Origin: Aquimarina sp. MAR_2010_214
GTDB taxonomy: Bacteria; Bacteroidota; Bacteroidia; Flavobacteriales; Flavobacteriaceae
Length of the DNA stretch: 64,000 nucleotides
Assembly (NCBI RefSeq): GCF_002846555.1
Contig: NZ_PJMS01000001.1
Span: 2,728,001-2,792,000, forward strand
Reading direction: 5' to 3'
A program made the position numbers and the translations under genes. The stretch's first letter is position 1. Each line of letters starts with the position of its first letter. Shown here piece by piece: positions 34,492 to 42,808 of the stretch. The notes under the pieces were generated by a model. It ran no database searches. It saw only the letters and a program-made list of their open reading frames with translations, and had not been told where the DNA came from.

Positions 34492-36246
34492 TTAGTTTTC
34501 GGTTTTTATTTCTATTCCGTTCTCGTCTATTTTTACTTTTACAGGTTCATTATTTAATTCTACTCCGTCTTCTCCTATTTTTAGTTTAAAGTCATTGTCA
34601 TCAGAGTTTATATTTATGTTTACGCTATCATCATCTTCATTCCATTCGTTATATTCCCAATCGTTCTCATCTTCTGGGCATTCTTTACATTCGAATTTCC
34701 CATCAACTAATTTGATATATTCTCCTTCTTTACCATCGATAGCAATATAATTATCATATTTCCATGAATTATTAAATCCAGAGGTGTTATCATTCGCAAA
34801 TACTGTAATTCCTTCTGGTAATGTTAGGATTACTTTTATCTCCTGATCTCTATATTTGTTGGCATAATCGGTAATTGCATATCCATCTAATAAGAGTGTA
34901 TTGCCATTTATTTCGTATCCATATTTGAGTTCTTCGGCTCTTTTTGAGGCTTCTTCATATGATCTTCCTTCTGCTTTTTTTTCTATGGTAATTCGCACTT
35001 TCGAATCTCTTTTTGAAGCTTTTAGGTATATTTCTATATCTTGGATAACGATTACTCGATTACCTTCATCATCTCTTTTGATTTTGTAATTATTTCTATG
35101 ATGGAGGTGTTTGGCGTACCTATTATTTCCTTCCATTTTTATGGTTAACGTATCGCTACTAGTGATAGGAAGTGCTTTTTCTTCCATGATTACTTCTGCG
35201 TCATATGCTTCGAGTGTAGCTTGTCTAATTCCAAGAATTCCTAACCCGATAAGAGAAAATATCCATACACCTAATAAGCCTAGTTTGGCAGGTGTTCCAA
35301 TAGATTTTAGGTTTTTTATCAGAATTTTTAATCCAAGAATAAATAAAAAGAAAAAAGGTATTCCTACAGCAAAAAATGTTACTAATGATACTAACCATAA
35401 TGGAACTTCGGGGTGGCTACCTACTTCAATATATTCGACCCATGGAGCATCCATAAATCCAAATGTTCCTATCGTAAACAGACCAATAAATAGACTAATA
35501 AGTGTAACACCGGCCACTATGATGAGGATCACACCAATAAATTTCACGAAAATCTTTAAAAAGAATAGTAATACATCGCCTAAAGCTTCAAAAAAAGTTG
35601 TAGAACTACTTTTTACCTTGCTACTATATTTTTGATAATCTACATTTTTTACAGTATCTGCTACATCATCAAATCCTTCTTTAATTTTCTTTTCGATGTT
35701 ACTGATATTAACAGCTTCACCTTTCATAGCCAAAAAATCAGCTGTTGTTTTTGCTTCTGGTACAAAAATCCAAAAAGCGATATAGATCAGAATAAATGCA
35801 CCACTAGAAAAAATGGTAAACAATACCCAGGCTAATCTAATCCAAATTGGTTCAATCCCTAGATAGTGACTTAAGCCAGAGCTTACTCCTCCAACATAAG
35901 AGCTTGTAGTATCTCTAAATAACTGTCTTGATGTTTTAGTTTTCTGATATGATGTGTTTGGTTCATCCTCGAAGATTTCTTCATCTAATCTATAATCTTC
36001 TGGTTGCCCCATTACAGCAATTACTTCTTCTACTTCTTTGTTACCGATAACCTGTCGTTCATCCTTTATTTTTTCACTGAACAATTCTGCTATTCTGGCT
36101 TCTATATCAGATATAATCTCATCTCTCCCTTGTGAATCGGTAAATGAGCGTTTTATGGCACTGAGATAGCGTTGCAGTTTTAGATAAGCGTTTTCGTCTA
36201 TATGAAAAAATATGCCTGCTAAATTTATATTAACTGTCTTATTCAT
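34492..36246 (-). CDS. PspC-domain membrane protein
   Basis: A 584-residue inner-membrane protein. The N-terminal cytoplasmic part (1-110) begins MNKTVNINLAGIFFHIDENAYLKLQRYL and has EVEEVIAVMGQPEDY. A PspC domain follows (about 105-170: RLFRDTTSSYVGGVSSGLSHYLGIEPIWIRLAWVLFTIF), then four more membrane segments (220-335) and a long extracytoplasmic tail that ends as an acidic beta-rich region (DDDSVNININSDDNDFKL). Large PspC proteins of this build sit next to PadR regulators in Bacteroidota and probably respond to envelope stress. It is separated from PadR by 1 bp. Confidence 0.92.
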   Translation of the reverse strand: MNKTVNINLAGIFFHIDENAYLKLQRYLSAIKRSFTDSQGRDEIISDIEARIAELFSEKIKDERQVIGNKEVEEVIAVMGQPEDYRLDEEIFEDEPNTSYQKTKTSRQLFRDTTSSYVGGVSSGLSHYLGIEPIWIRLAWVLFTIFSSGAFILIYIAFWIFVPEAKTTADFLAMKGEAVNISNIEKKIKEGFDDVADTVKNVDYQKYSSKVKSSSTTFFEALGDVLLFFLKIFVKFIGVILIIVAGVTLISLFIGLFTIGTFGFMDAPWVEYIEVGSHPEVPLWLVSLVTFFAVGIPFFFLFILGLKILIKNLKSIGTPAKLGLLGVWIFSLIGLGILGIRQATLEAYDAEVIMEEKALPITSSDTLTIKMEGNNRYAKHLHHRNNYKIKRDDEGNRVIVIQDIEIYLKASKRDSKVRITIEKKAEGRSYEEASKRAEELKYGYEINGNTLLLDGYAITDYANKYRDQEIKVILTLPEGITVFANDNTSGFNNSWKYDNYIAIDGKEGEYIKLVDGKFECKECPEDENDWEYNEWNEDDDSVNININSDDNDFKLKIGEDGVELNNEPVKVKIDENGIEIKTEN

Positions 36247-36247
36247 C

Positions 36248-36583
36248 TTACTTCTTTTTTTGTTTGGTTACCAGATTTACAGCATTTCGTAATTCGTCCC
36301 AAGTGGTATTTAATTCGTTAAGAAACAATTTTCCTGTTTCTGTGAGTCCATAATATTTTCGTGGTGGCCCAGATGTAGATTCTTCCCAGCGATAACTCAA
36401 TAATCCAGCGTTTTTGAGTCTAGTTAATAGGGGATATATCGTGCCTTCTACCACAAGCATCTTTGCGTCTTTAAGGGTTTCTAAAATTTCAGCTACATAG
36501 GCATCATCGTCCTTAAGGATAGAAAGTATGCAATATTCCAGAACACCTTTGCGCATTTGCGCTTTTGTGTTTTCGATCTTCAT
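36248..36583 (-). CDS. PadR-family transcriptional regulator
   Basis: A 111-residue winged-helix repressor. MRKGVLEYCILSILKDDDAYVAEILETLKDA, VVEGTIYPLLTRLKNAGLLSYRWEES and SGPPRKYYGLTETGKLFLNELNTTWDEL are the three PadR signature blocks in order. Homologues autoregulate and release their operator on envelope or phenolic stress. It is the first gene of the unit with the PspC and GIN-domain genes. Confidence 0.95.
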   Translation of the reverse strand: MKIENTKAQMRKGVLEYCILSILKDDDAYVAEILETLKDAKMLVVEGTIYPLLTRLKNAGLLSYRWEESTSGPPRKYYGLTETGKLFLNELNTTWDELRNAVNLVTKQKKK

Positions 36584-36635
36584 AAAACTAATTTTTAAAA
36601 GTTAAACTGTTCATTTTTTGATTGATGATTGATGA

Positions 36636-37088
36636 TTATTTTATAAATCGTATAGATAATGGGTATCTGTAACTTTCGCCTTTGTTTGCTTTTAAAGCAG
36701 CCGTAATAACAAAAATTATTTCCAGAAAAAACCCGATTAATGCTATAATTCCTATAAATGAAGCTCCTATAAGAGTTCTAAACCCTCCTGCGTCAGAAAA
36801 GTTGATAGAAAAATCATTAAAATGAAACAAATCTGTAATTGTTGCATCTCCAAAGACATGAAAGATAAAAAACGGAAAAGAAAATATTCCTAGTATTACA
36901 GTATATAATAGAATACTTAATTGAAAATTGATTGCTTCTTTACCGTGATCATCTATAAAATCTGATTTGTCCTTATTGGTAGACCATAATAATATAGGAA
37001 CTATGTAATTTCCGAAAGGAATAAAGTATTTAGAAAATACTCCCAGATGCATAAATGTTGCGATATTGTTGTGATTTTTGATTGACAT
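36636..37088 (-). CDS. DUF4870 (Tic20-like) membrane protein
   Basis: I prefer the ATG at 37088 (MSIKNHNNIATFMHLG, 150 residues), because this is the typical N-terminus of the family; the frame to 37118 adds ten residues. Conserved order: IATFMHLGVFSKYFIPFGNYIVPILLW, then DFIDDHGKEAINFQLSI, three membrane segments and a terminal YRYPLSIRFIK. Function unknown; such proteins often go with PadR/PspC genes in Bacteroidota. It lies 52 bp upstream of PadR on the same strand, so it may be the first gene of that unit. Confidence 0.9.
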   Translation of the reverse strand: MSIKNHNNIATFMHLGVFSKYFIPFGNYIVPILLWSTNKDKSDFIDDHGKEAINFQLSILLYTVILGIFSFPFFIFHVFGDATITDLFHFNDFSINFSDAGGFRTLIGASFIGIIALIGFFLEIIFVITAALKANKGESYRYPLSIRFIK

Positions 37089-37241
37089 TGTAAAAGTATA
37101 TAATAGTTTCTTATGCAAATATATGGTTAAAAAAAGGTATTATGCAAAACATAGTACCATATTTTAACATAAATTTAAGATTTATAACCCTTTTCTTGAC
37201 TATTTCTTTTGCCTATATTGTGAGAACTAAAAATAAAACTC

Positions 37242-37703
37242 ATGGATATTACTCCTAGAAAACTTAATGCATTCTTACTATTTAAGTTACCCTCTGCGTG
37301 GCTATGTGGAGTAAGGGTTAAAAATATAGATAGAACAAGCTGTATTGTTAGTGTAAAACATCGATGGATAAATAAAAACCCTTTTAAGTCTATGTTTTGG
37401 GCGGTGCAAGGAATGGCGGCAGAGTTAACTACTGGAGCATTGGTAATAGGGTATATAAGAAACAGTGGTAAAAAGATATCAATGCTGGTAGCAAGTAATA
37501 ATGCAACGTATACCAAAAAAGCTACAGGTAGAATTACCTTTACATGTACTGATGGACATTTGGTGGAAGATGCTATTAAAAAAACAATCGAAACGGGCGA
37601 AGGGCAAACGATATGGATGAAATCGATAGGAACTAATCAAGATGGTATTGAAGTTTCTACATTTAATTTTGAATGGACAATTAAGGTGAAAAGTGAAAAG
37701 TAA
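37242..37703 (+). CDS. DUF4442 hotdog-fold protein (putative thioesterase)
   Basis: A 153-residue protein of the DUF4442 family, which has the hotdog fold of acyl-CoA thioesterases. Characteristic pieces are LPSAWLCGVRVKNIDRTSCIVSV, RWINKNPFKSMFWAVQGMAAELTTGALVI (central helix) and EVSTFNFEWTIK at the end. The substrate is not known, and the catalytic residue is not obvious. It is an isolated gene, divergent from the DUF4870 gene by about 150 bp. Confidence 0.85.
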   Translation: MDITPRKLNAFLLFKLPSAWLCGVRVKNIDRTSCIVSVKHRWINKNPFKSMFWAVQGMAAELTTGALVIGYIRNSGKKISMLVASNNATYTKKATGRITFTCTDGHLVEDAIKKTIETGEGQTIWMKSIGTNQDGIEVSTFNFEWTIKVKSEK

Positions 37704-37797
37704 AAAGTTTGCAGGTTATACTATTTACAATTTAAGCTTTGAAATTTTGCTTCTTTGAAACTACTAAATGAAAAGTAAAAAGTACAACGAGAAGTTA

Positions 37798-37974
37798 TTT
37801 AGGCATTGTAGAAAATGTACAAACCTATCGATAAATTCTTTTTTCAGAAACATTATGTAGACGAATTAACTCAACAATACTAAATTTACTAGGCTCAAAA
37901 TCTAATACTAATCTTCGTGTGGAAGATTCTGAGTAAACACGAGGTTTATTAATCTTTCTTAGGCTTATGTTCAT
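37798..37974 (-). pseudogene. Remnant of an IS3-type transposase OrfA (helix-turn-helix)
   Basis: A 49-codon frame (37825-37974) reads MNISLRKINKPRVYSESS, then RRLVLDFEPSKFSIVELIRLHNVSEKRIYR and a TAG stop. The helix-turn-helix part has the build of Bacteroidota IS3/IS911-type OrfA proteins, where the sequence continues IYRW-(V/I)-YK(Y/F)ST. Here the tryptophan codon is TAG, and the codons after it still read VCTFSTMPK, so a stop mutation and further decay ended the protein. No OrfB and no inverted repeats were found nearby. Confidence 0.5.
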
Positions 37975-38015
37975 AAATTGACATATTTTTGGTCAACCTA
38001 TATCAGGGACGGACA

Positions 38016-38066
<51 letters not shown>

Positions 38067-38175
38067 AATGAAAAACATAAAATCGGAAATATTTTTTTTT
38101 AGACTGTAACACTTTACCTTAATTGCTTACTCATAAAGAAATGATTCATTAATCAATAAACATTATATATAAAAT

Positions 38176-38976
38176 ATGACAGCACACGAAATCGACTACG
38201 AAATTATAGGAGAAGAAATGCAGTATGTTGAAATAGAACTAGATCCAGAAGAAGGAGTGATTGCAGAAGCAGGAAGTTTTATGATGATGGACGATGGAAT
38301 AAAGATGGATACGATTTTTGGTGATGGATCTGCAAAAGATACTGGAGTTATGGGTAAAATATTTGGAGCTGGTAAACGATTGTTAACTGGCGAAAGTTTA
38401 TTTATGACGGCTTTTTATAATCAGGTAGGAGGAAAAAAGAAAGTAAGTTTTGCTTCTCCGTATCCAGGAAAGATTATTCCTATAGATTTAACTAATTATG
38501 GTGAGAAATTTATTTGCCAAAAAGATGCATTTTTATGTGCAGCAAAAGGCGTTTCTATCGGAATAGAATTTTCTAAAAAATTAGGAAGAGGACTATTTGG
38601 CGGCGAAGGTTTTATTATGCAGAAATTAGAAGGTGATGGTATGGCCTTTGTTCATGCAGGAGGAACTACATCCCGAAAAGAATTACAACCTGGTGAAAAA
38701 CTGAAAGTAGATACTGGTTGTATTATCGGATTTTCTAAGGGAATACAATATGATATAGAATTTGTAGGAGGGATTAAGAATACTATTTTTGGAGGCGAAG
38801 GATTGTTTTTTGCTACATTAACAGGTCCGGGAGTCGTGTATATACAATCTTTACCATTTAGCAGACTTGCCAATAGAGTATTGGCATTGGCCCCTCGAGG
38901 AGGAGGGAAAAGTAAAGGTGAAGGCAGTATTCTTGGTGGTTTGGGAGATCTTTTAGATGGCGATAACAGTTTTTAA
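38176..38976 (+). CDS. AIM24 / TIGR00266-family protein
   Basis: A 266-residue soluble protein of the AIM24 family. It is built from beta strands with the recurrent GG-E-G-(F/L) turns: LFGGEGFIMQKLEGDGMAFVHAGG near 150-172 and IFGGEGLFFATLTGPGVVYIQSLP near 207-230, and it opens YEIIGEEMQYVEIELDPEEGVIAEAGSFMMMD. The C-terminal glycine-rich tail (GGGKSKGEGSILGGLGDLLDGD) is common in bacterial members. No catalytic activity is known; mitochondrial homologues help organise inner-membrane complexes. A stand-alone gene. Confidence 0.93.
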   Translation: MTAHEIDYEIIGEEMQYVEIELDPEEGVIAEAGSFMMMDDGIKMDTIFGDGSAKDTGVMGKIFGAGKRLLTGESLFMTAFYNQVGGKKKVSFASPYPGKIIPIDLTNYGEKFICQKDAFLCAAKGVSIGIEFSKKLGRGLFGGEGFIMQKLEGDGMAFVHAGGTTSRKELQPGEKLKVDTGCIIGFSKGIQYDIEFVGGIKNTIFGGEGLFFATLTGPGVVYIQSLPFSRLANRVLALAPRGGGKSKGEGSILGGLGDLLDGDNSF

Positions 38977-39112
38977 CAGTGTTAAATAAGCGCCAAAAGA
39001 CTATTTTTTTAGTTTTATTTACATATATTAGCTAGAACAACTTTAAAAACTATAAGATTATTCCTACAATTACTTGTTTAAACCTAACATTTTTTTAAAC
39101 CCCTATTAATTT

Positions 39113-39310
39113 ATGGCTAGAGCAATGTTTGATTACACAAAAACTGTGCTTAAAAAAGTAAGTTTTGACGTTAATCTTTTTACTAAGGAAGTTTTAAAAG
39201 CACTAAACAGACTACTTCCTCACGAGATTGAAGAATTAAAAATCTGGATTCAATCATTAACAATGAAACAACCAGAATTGCAATCTTGTTTAATCTATTT
39301 AAAATCATAA
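39113..39310 (+). CDS. Conserved small flavobacterial protein, unknown function
   Basis: A 65-residue protein starting MARAMFDYTKTVLKKVSFDVNLF and continuing KEVLKALNRLLPHEIEELKIWI. It is all-helical and without signal peptide. I recall near-identical N-termini in many Flavobacteriaceae, so it is a real and conserved gene, yet I know no function. It is followed by a terminator that it shares with the convergent oxyR gene. Confidence 0.8.
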   Translation: MARAMFDYTKTVLKKVSFDVNLFTKEVLKALNRLLPHEIEELKIWIQSLTMKQPELQSCLIYLKS

Positions 39311-39312
39311 AA

Positions 39313-39338
39313 AAAAAGCGACTTTCTAGTCGCTTTTT
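39313..39338. terminator. Bidirectional terminator, small protein / oxyR
   Basis: An 11-bp stem AAAAAGCGACT / AGTCGCTTTTT (39313-39323, 39328-39338) with a TTCT loop. The oxyR stop codon (39326-39328) lies in its loop, so the two convergent genes share one terminator. Confidence 0.9.
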
Positions 39339-40276
39339 ATTTTTGCCATAGGGCTAATGATTTTTACATTTTGAAACGTAATAGCCCCCTTTACAACTCC
39401 AGCAATAGTAGTATGTAAAGCATCAATAATTTGCATTTTTAGTTCACTTTTATTAAAAATCAAGCTCACTTCTCTTGCAGGAGAAGGCTCATTAAAGTAG
39501 TGAAGATTACTTTTTTCACCATTCTTTATATCTAATGTGTGTAAATAAGGAAGAAGTGTCATCCCCAAACCTTCATTTGCAAGTTTTACAAGTGTCTCAA
39601 AACTTCCACTTTCTAACTGAAAATGATCCTCTTCATAACTTTTTTGAGTTTTACATAAATTAATAATACCATCTCTAAAACAATGACCATCTTCTAGAAG
39701 AAGCATGTCATCAATATCAAGATCATCAATGTCAATTTTTTTCTTCTGATTTAATCTATGAGTAGAAGGAATATACCCTACAAATGGTTCGTAATATAAA
39801 ACACGTTCTTTTATGTTTTCATTTTCTAAAGGAGTAGCAGCAATAGCAGCATCCAAATGACCATCGAGAAGACGTTCAATTATAGCTTCTGTATTTAACT
39901 CTTCTATTTTTAATTTTACCTTTGGGTATTTTTTTATAAAATTATTTAAAAACATAGGCAGAAGAGTAGGCATTATCGTAGGGATTACACCTAATTTGAA
40001 TTCACCGCCAATAAAGCCTTTTTGCTGATCTACAATATCTTGAATTCGTTCACTTTCGTTTACAATATTTTTTGCTTGTTGAACAAGTTTGTTACCAATT
40101 TCTGTGAGTTCAATAGGTTTTTTACTGCGATCAAAGATGAGAATATCCAGTTCTTCCTCAAGCTTTTGAATTTGCATACTTAGTGTAGGTTGAGTCACAA
40201 AAGTTTTCTCTGCAGCCTTCGTAAAATTCTTGTGCTCAGCTACTGCTAAAACATATTTTAGTTGTGTTATGGTCAT
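39326..40276 (-). CDS. oxyR: OxyR-type LysR peroxide sensor
   Basis: A 316-residue LysR-family regulator. N-terminal helix-turn-helix: ITQLKYVLAVAEHKNFTKAAEKTFVTQPTLSMQIQKLEEEL. The effector domain carries GHCFRDGIINLC, in which the cysteines are C199 and C208, the same numbers and spacing as the redox pair of the Escherichia coli protein. This supports a hydrogen-peroxide sensor that activates catalase and peroxiredoxin genes, none of which is in this window. A single-gene unit with 181 bp upstream to the next gene. Confidence 0.9.
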   Translation of the reverse strand: MTITQLKYVLAVAEHKNFTKAAEKTFVTQPTLSMQIQKLEEELDILIFDRSKKPIELTEIGNKLVQQAKNIVNESERIQDIVDQQKGFIGGEFKLGVIPTIMPTLLPMFLNNFIKKYPKVKLKIEELNTEAIIERLLDGHLDAAIAATPLENENIKERVLYYEPFVGYIPSTHRLNQKKKIDIDDLDIDDMLLLEDGHCFRDGIINLCKTQKSYEEDHFQLESGSFETLVKLANEGLGMTLLPYLHTLDIKNGEKSNLHYFNEPSPAREVSLIFNKSELKMQIIDALHTTIAGVVKGAITFQNVKIISPMAKIKSD

Positions 40277-40369
40277 GGTTTGTATTTTGGGAACAAAAAT
40301 ATAAAAGCTATTGATATTATTTATTAAATAATTATTAAAAATTTATTTTGTCTATTGCTTTTAAGATGA

Positions 40370-40406
40370 AAAAAGGAATTGCATAGATGAAATGCAATTC
40401 CTTTTT
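40370..40406 (-). terminator. Rho-independent terminator of the DUF2141 gene
   Basis: Perfect 15-bp stem AAAAAGGAATTGCAT / ATGCAATTCCTTTTT (40370-40384, 40392-40406), with T-runs on both strands. It lies downstream of the minus-strand gene ending at 40458. Confidence 0.9.
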
Positions 40407-40457
40407 TGGTTTACCTGTTAATCAGGTTTTAATAGATTGATGAATATAGATTTATAA

Positions 40458-40880
40458 TTAGATTCTAATTTCTAGTTCTAGATTTTCTGAACTTACCTCA
40501 AATTTAGCTTCGTTCCATAGGGGAGGACCATAACTCATATTATTATTAGATACTCCATAATCTTCTTTTGGCATTCCGTTAGGTTCAAAATCCATTCGAT
40601 TATTTCCATTTGTATCATGAAAACAACTAATAGCAAATACTCCTTTAGGAACATTAGAAAAAGTAATTTTTGCTACACCATCTACAATTGTGCTTTTTTT
40701 GCCTTTGATTGGAGCGGATTTCATAAAAGTATGTTCATCATAAAGCCCAAAAAGAACTTCTCCTTCAGAACTTGTTATATTAGGAACAGTTACCGTGATA
40801 GTTACTCCTTCTGTATTATCTTGAGCTTGAAGAAGAAAGTTAGACACCAAAAGTGCGGCTAATAATGCTAGAGTTTTCAT
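40458..40880 (-). CDS. Secreted DUF2141 protein
   Basis: A 140-residue exported protein with signal peptide (MKTLALLAALLVSNFLLQAQ). The mature part is a beta-sandwich with the family hallmark CFHDTNGNNRMDFEPNGMPKEDYGVSNN near 85-112, where the DxNGNxxMD loop may bind calcium, and PPLWNEAKFEVSSENLELEIRI at the end. Function unknown. A frame-broken piece of a second DUF2141 gene exists near 61.3 kb. It forms its own unit. Confidence 0.9.
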   Translation of the reverse strand: MKTLALLAALLVSNFLLQAQDNTEGVTITVTVPNITSSEGEVLFGLYDEHTFMKSAPIKGKKSTIVDGVAKITFSNVPKGVFAISCFHDTNGNNRMDFEPNGMPKEDYGVSNNNMSYGPPLWNEAKFEVSSENLELEIRI

Positions 40881-41059
40881 AAGATAAAGTTTTATAGTTA
40901 TTTGTTTTTTGATGAATCAAAAGTCTATAAATCTTTATTTGAGAACAATAAGAAACTCCCCAGTTGTCATTTTTGTAGGTTGAAATGTATTCTTGAAATG
41001 TATTCTTGAAGTGTTTATTGAATAGGAAGTCAGAAATTTGAAGTTTTTGTATAAGTTCT

Positions 41060-41704
41060 CTATCTCCTAAATAGTTTGTATTGTCCTTTTAGTCTTATTG
41101 TTATAGTGACATCTTCTTTATTGTTATTTCTGAAATACCAACCATGCTTACCTTCAAAAGGAGCCGTAAGTGTTCCTGCCATATTGTTAGAATATGCCAA
41201 TGTATAACTTTCGTAAAACACATTTTCTGGAGGGTTCTCTTGTAGTACTTCTCCATGAAAATCAATATAAACAATAGCATCACTAGCAGTACTCCACTCA
41301 TACTTTATACTTCCATATTTTAATGCTTTGAACTTGTATTCTATGCCTTTTCCTGCGGGTACAGTCACATTAATTGTATCATTCTGTTCTGCGAATTGCT
41401 CTAATGGGGGTGGATTGTTTGCTTCTATGGGTTTAGGTACGCTGGCCGGAGAACCTAATTTTTCTAATTTCAGTTTCTTGAAATTTAATTGAGAAACTGG
41501 CTGCGTATCGATAGGTTTTGTTTTTTCGGTATCATTTACATATAATCTGCTAAAACCAAAAAGCTTTCCTGTACCTAGTGGATCTATATTGTATTCTGCA
41601 GGTAAAACTGCAGTTATAAGTACAACAAGGCCAATAAACAGTGCTATAAAAATTGATTTTATAAGTTGTTTTTTATTCATTACCTGTGTATTACTTGTTG
41701 TCAT
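41060..41704 (-). CDS. Membrane-anchored protein of the HupE cassette
   Basis: A 214-residue protein with one membrane helix near residues 14-34 (SIFIALFIGLVVLITAVLP) and a beta-rich extracytoplasmic part (PEYNIDPLGTGKLFGFSRL, later YKFKALKYGSIKYEWSTASDAIVYIDFHGEVL and LTAPFEGKHGWYFRNN). Proteins of this build next to HupE genes are usually annotated as transmembrane anchor proteins; their role is unproven. The gene follows HupE after 3 bp, so the two are co-expressed. The start at 41704 is kept, although an ATG at 41680 is also possible. Confidence 0.8.
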   Translation of the reverse strand: MTTSNTQVMNKKQLIKSIFIALFIGLVVLITAVLPAEYNIDPLGTGKLFGFSRLYVNDTEKTKPIDTQPVSQLNFKKLKLEKLGSPASVPKPIEANNPPPLEQFAEQNDTINVTVPAGKGIEYKFKALKYGSIKYEWSTASDAIVYIDFHGEVLQENPPENVFYESYTLAYSNNMAGTLTAPFEGKHGWYFRNNNKEDVTITIRLKGQYKLFRR

Positions 41705-41707
41705 AAT

Positions 41708-42400
41708 TTAGTGTGATGTCATAAAATATCCTGTCATTTGAAATCCAAACAACAAAAAGCCTGCAGCCATAAGAATTATATTGGTAAGGTTAGAGAATTT
41801 AACGTAACTGTTATACCTTCTCCAAACCCCTAAAAGTATAAGAACTAACCCTAAAGCTAAAAACTGTCCTATTTCTACACCTACATTAAAACCGATTAGA
41901 TTTACAAAAAGCCCTTCTTTATCAAAATTAAATTCTTGTAATTTGGTCGCTAATCCAAAACCATGAAACAATCCAAAAATTAATACGGCTATTTTGGTAT
42001 TGGGTTGTTTTATAAAAAAATGTTTAAACCCTCCTAGGTTGTCAAATCCCTTATATACAATTGATAACGCGATAATGGCGTCTATTAAAAAAGCGTTTAC
42101 ATTAATATCTGCCATTACACCAAGTAATAAGGTAAAACTATGACCGATTGTAAAAAAACTTATATATAATAATATCTCTTTTGTTCGATATAAAAAGAAA
42201 ATGACTCCTACCAGAAAAAGTAGGTGGTCATATCCTGTTATCATATGTTTTGCACCGATGTATAGAAACGGACCAAAAGCAATCCCTTTATTTCCTAATA
42301 AAAAAGACTGTGTCTCATCATCAACTCCGTGCGCGTTTGCTGTTATTGAAATCAACACGAGAGTTAGAAATATAGAGAATGTTTTAGTGTTTTTAAACAT
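41708..42400 (-). CDS. HupE/UreJ-family membrane protein
   Basis: A 230-residue inner-membrane protein with a signal peptide and six membrane segments. Family motifs: HMITGYDHLLFLVGVIFFL, FTIGHSFTLLLG, LFGLFHGFGLATKLQE, and FNVGVEIGQFLALG. The conserved histidines and HxxDHxLF motif are those proposed to bind nickel or cobalt in HupE permeases. In Bacteroidota the metal specificity is not settled. It forms a cassette with a small histidine-tailed lipoprotein in front and a membrane-anchored protein behind. Confidence 0.9.
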   Translation of the reverse strand: MFKNTKTFSIFLTLVLISITANAHGVDDETQSFLLGNKGIAFGPFLYIGAKHMITGYDHLLFLVGVIFFLYRTKEILLYISFFTIGHSFTLLLGVMADINVNAFLIDAIIALSIVYKGFDNLGGFKHFFIKQPNTKIAVLIFGLFHGFGLATKLQEFNFDKEGLFVNLIGFNVGVEIGQFLALGLVLILLGVWRRYNSYVKFSNLTNIILMAAGFLLFGFQMTGYFMTSH

Positions 42401-42414
42401 TTTTGCAATATAGA

Positions 42415-42636
42415 TTAATGTGCGTGTCCATGTTCTTTTACTTGTTGGATGCTGTCTAATCTTGCTTTTTCAGCTTCATCAACCTCTTCGGTTTTTTTAA
42501 CTTCTGGTGTTGATTCTTGAGTAGCTTCTACTTTAGCAGGATCTGTGTTTTCTTCTTTTTTTTCTTTTTTCTCTGTACAAGCTCCCAAAACCCCTAAAGC
42601 TAAAACAGCTATAATTATTGATTTTTTAATTGTCAT
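42415..42636 (-). CDS. Small lipoprotein with histidine-rich tail
   Basis: A 73-residue lipoprotein: signal ending LGAC, then a highly charged lysine/glutamate linker and a C-terminal tail EHGHAH. The histidine-tipped tail suggests metal capture at the membrane. Its position 14 bp before the HupE gene on the same strand supports a role in delivering that metal; this is inference. Confidence 0.75.
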   Translation of the reverse strand: MTIKKSIIIAVLALGVLGACTEKKEKKEENTDPAKVEATQESTPEVKKTEEVDEAEKARLDSIQQVKEHGHAH

Positions 42637-42808
42637 GTTTGTGTTTTTTAGTAAGTTTAATGCTAATGAATTGTTTAATGCATAGCGGGTAAATATAGTT
42701 TTTTTTTCAAGATAACAACAAAGAATGTATAGCGCTTAGTAGTACGAATATGTTTAAAAAATAGAAAATAGTAATTTTAGAGAAGCAGTAGTTGTAAACA
42801 AGCTTTAC

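Noticed and set aside
34250..35835. Plus-strand frames opposite the PspC and GIN-domain genes
   Set aside because: Antisense shadows, with hydrophobic content mirrored from the membrane segments on the real strand.
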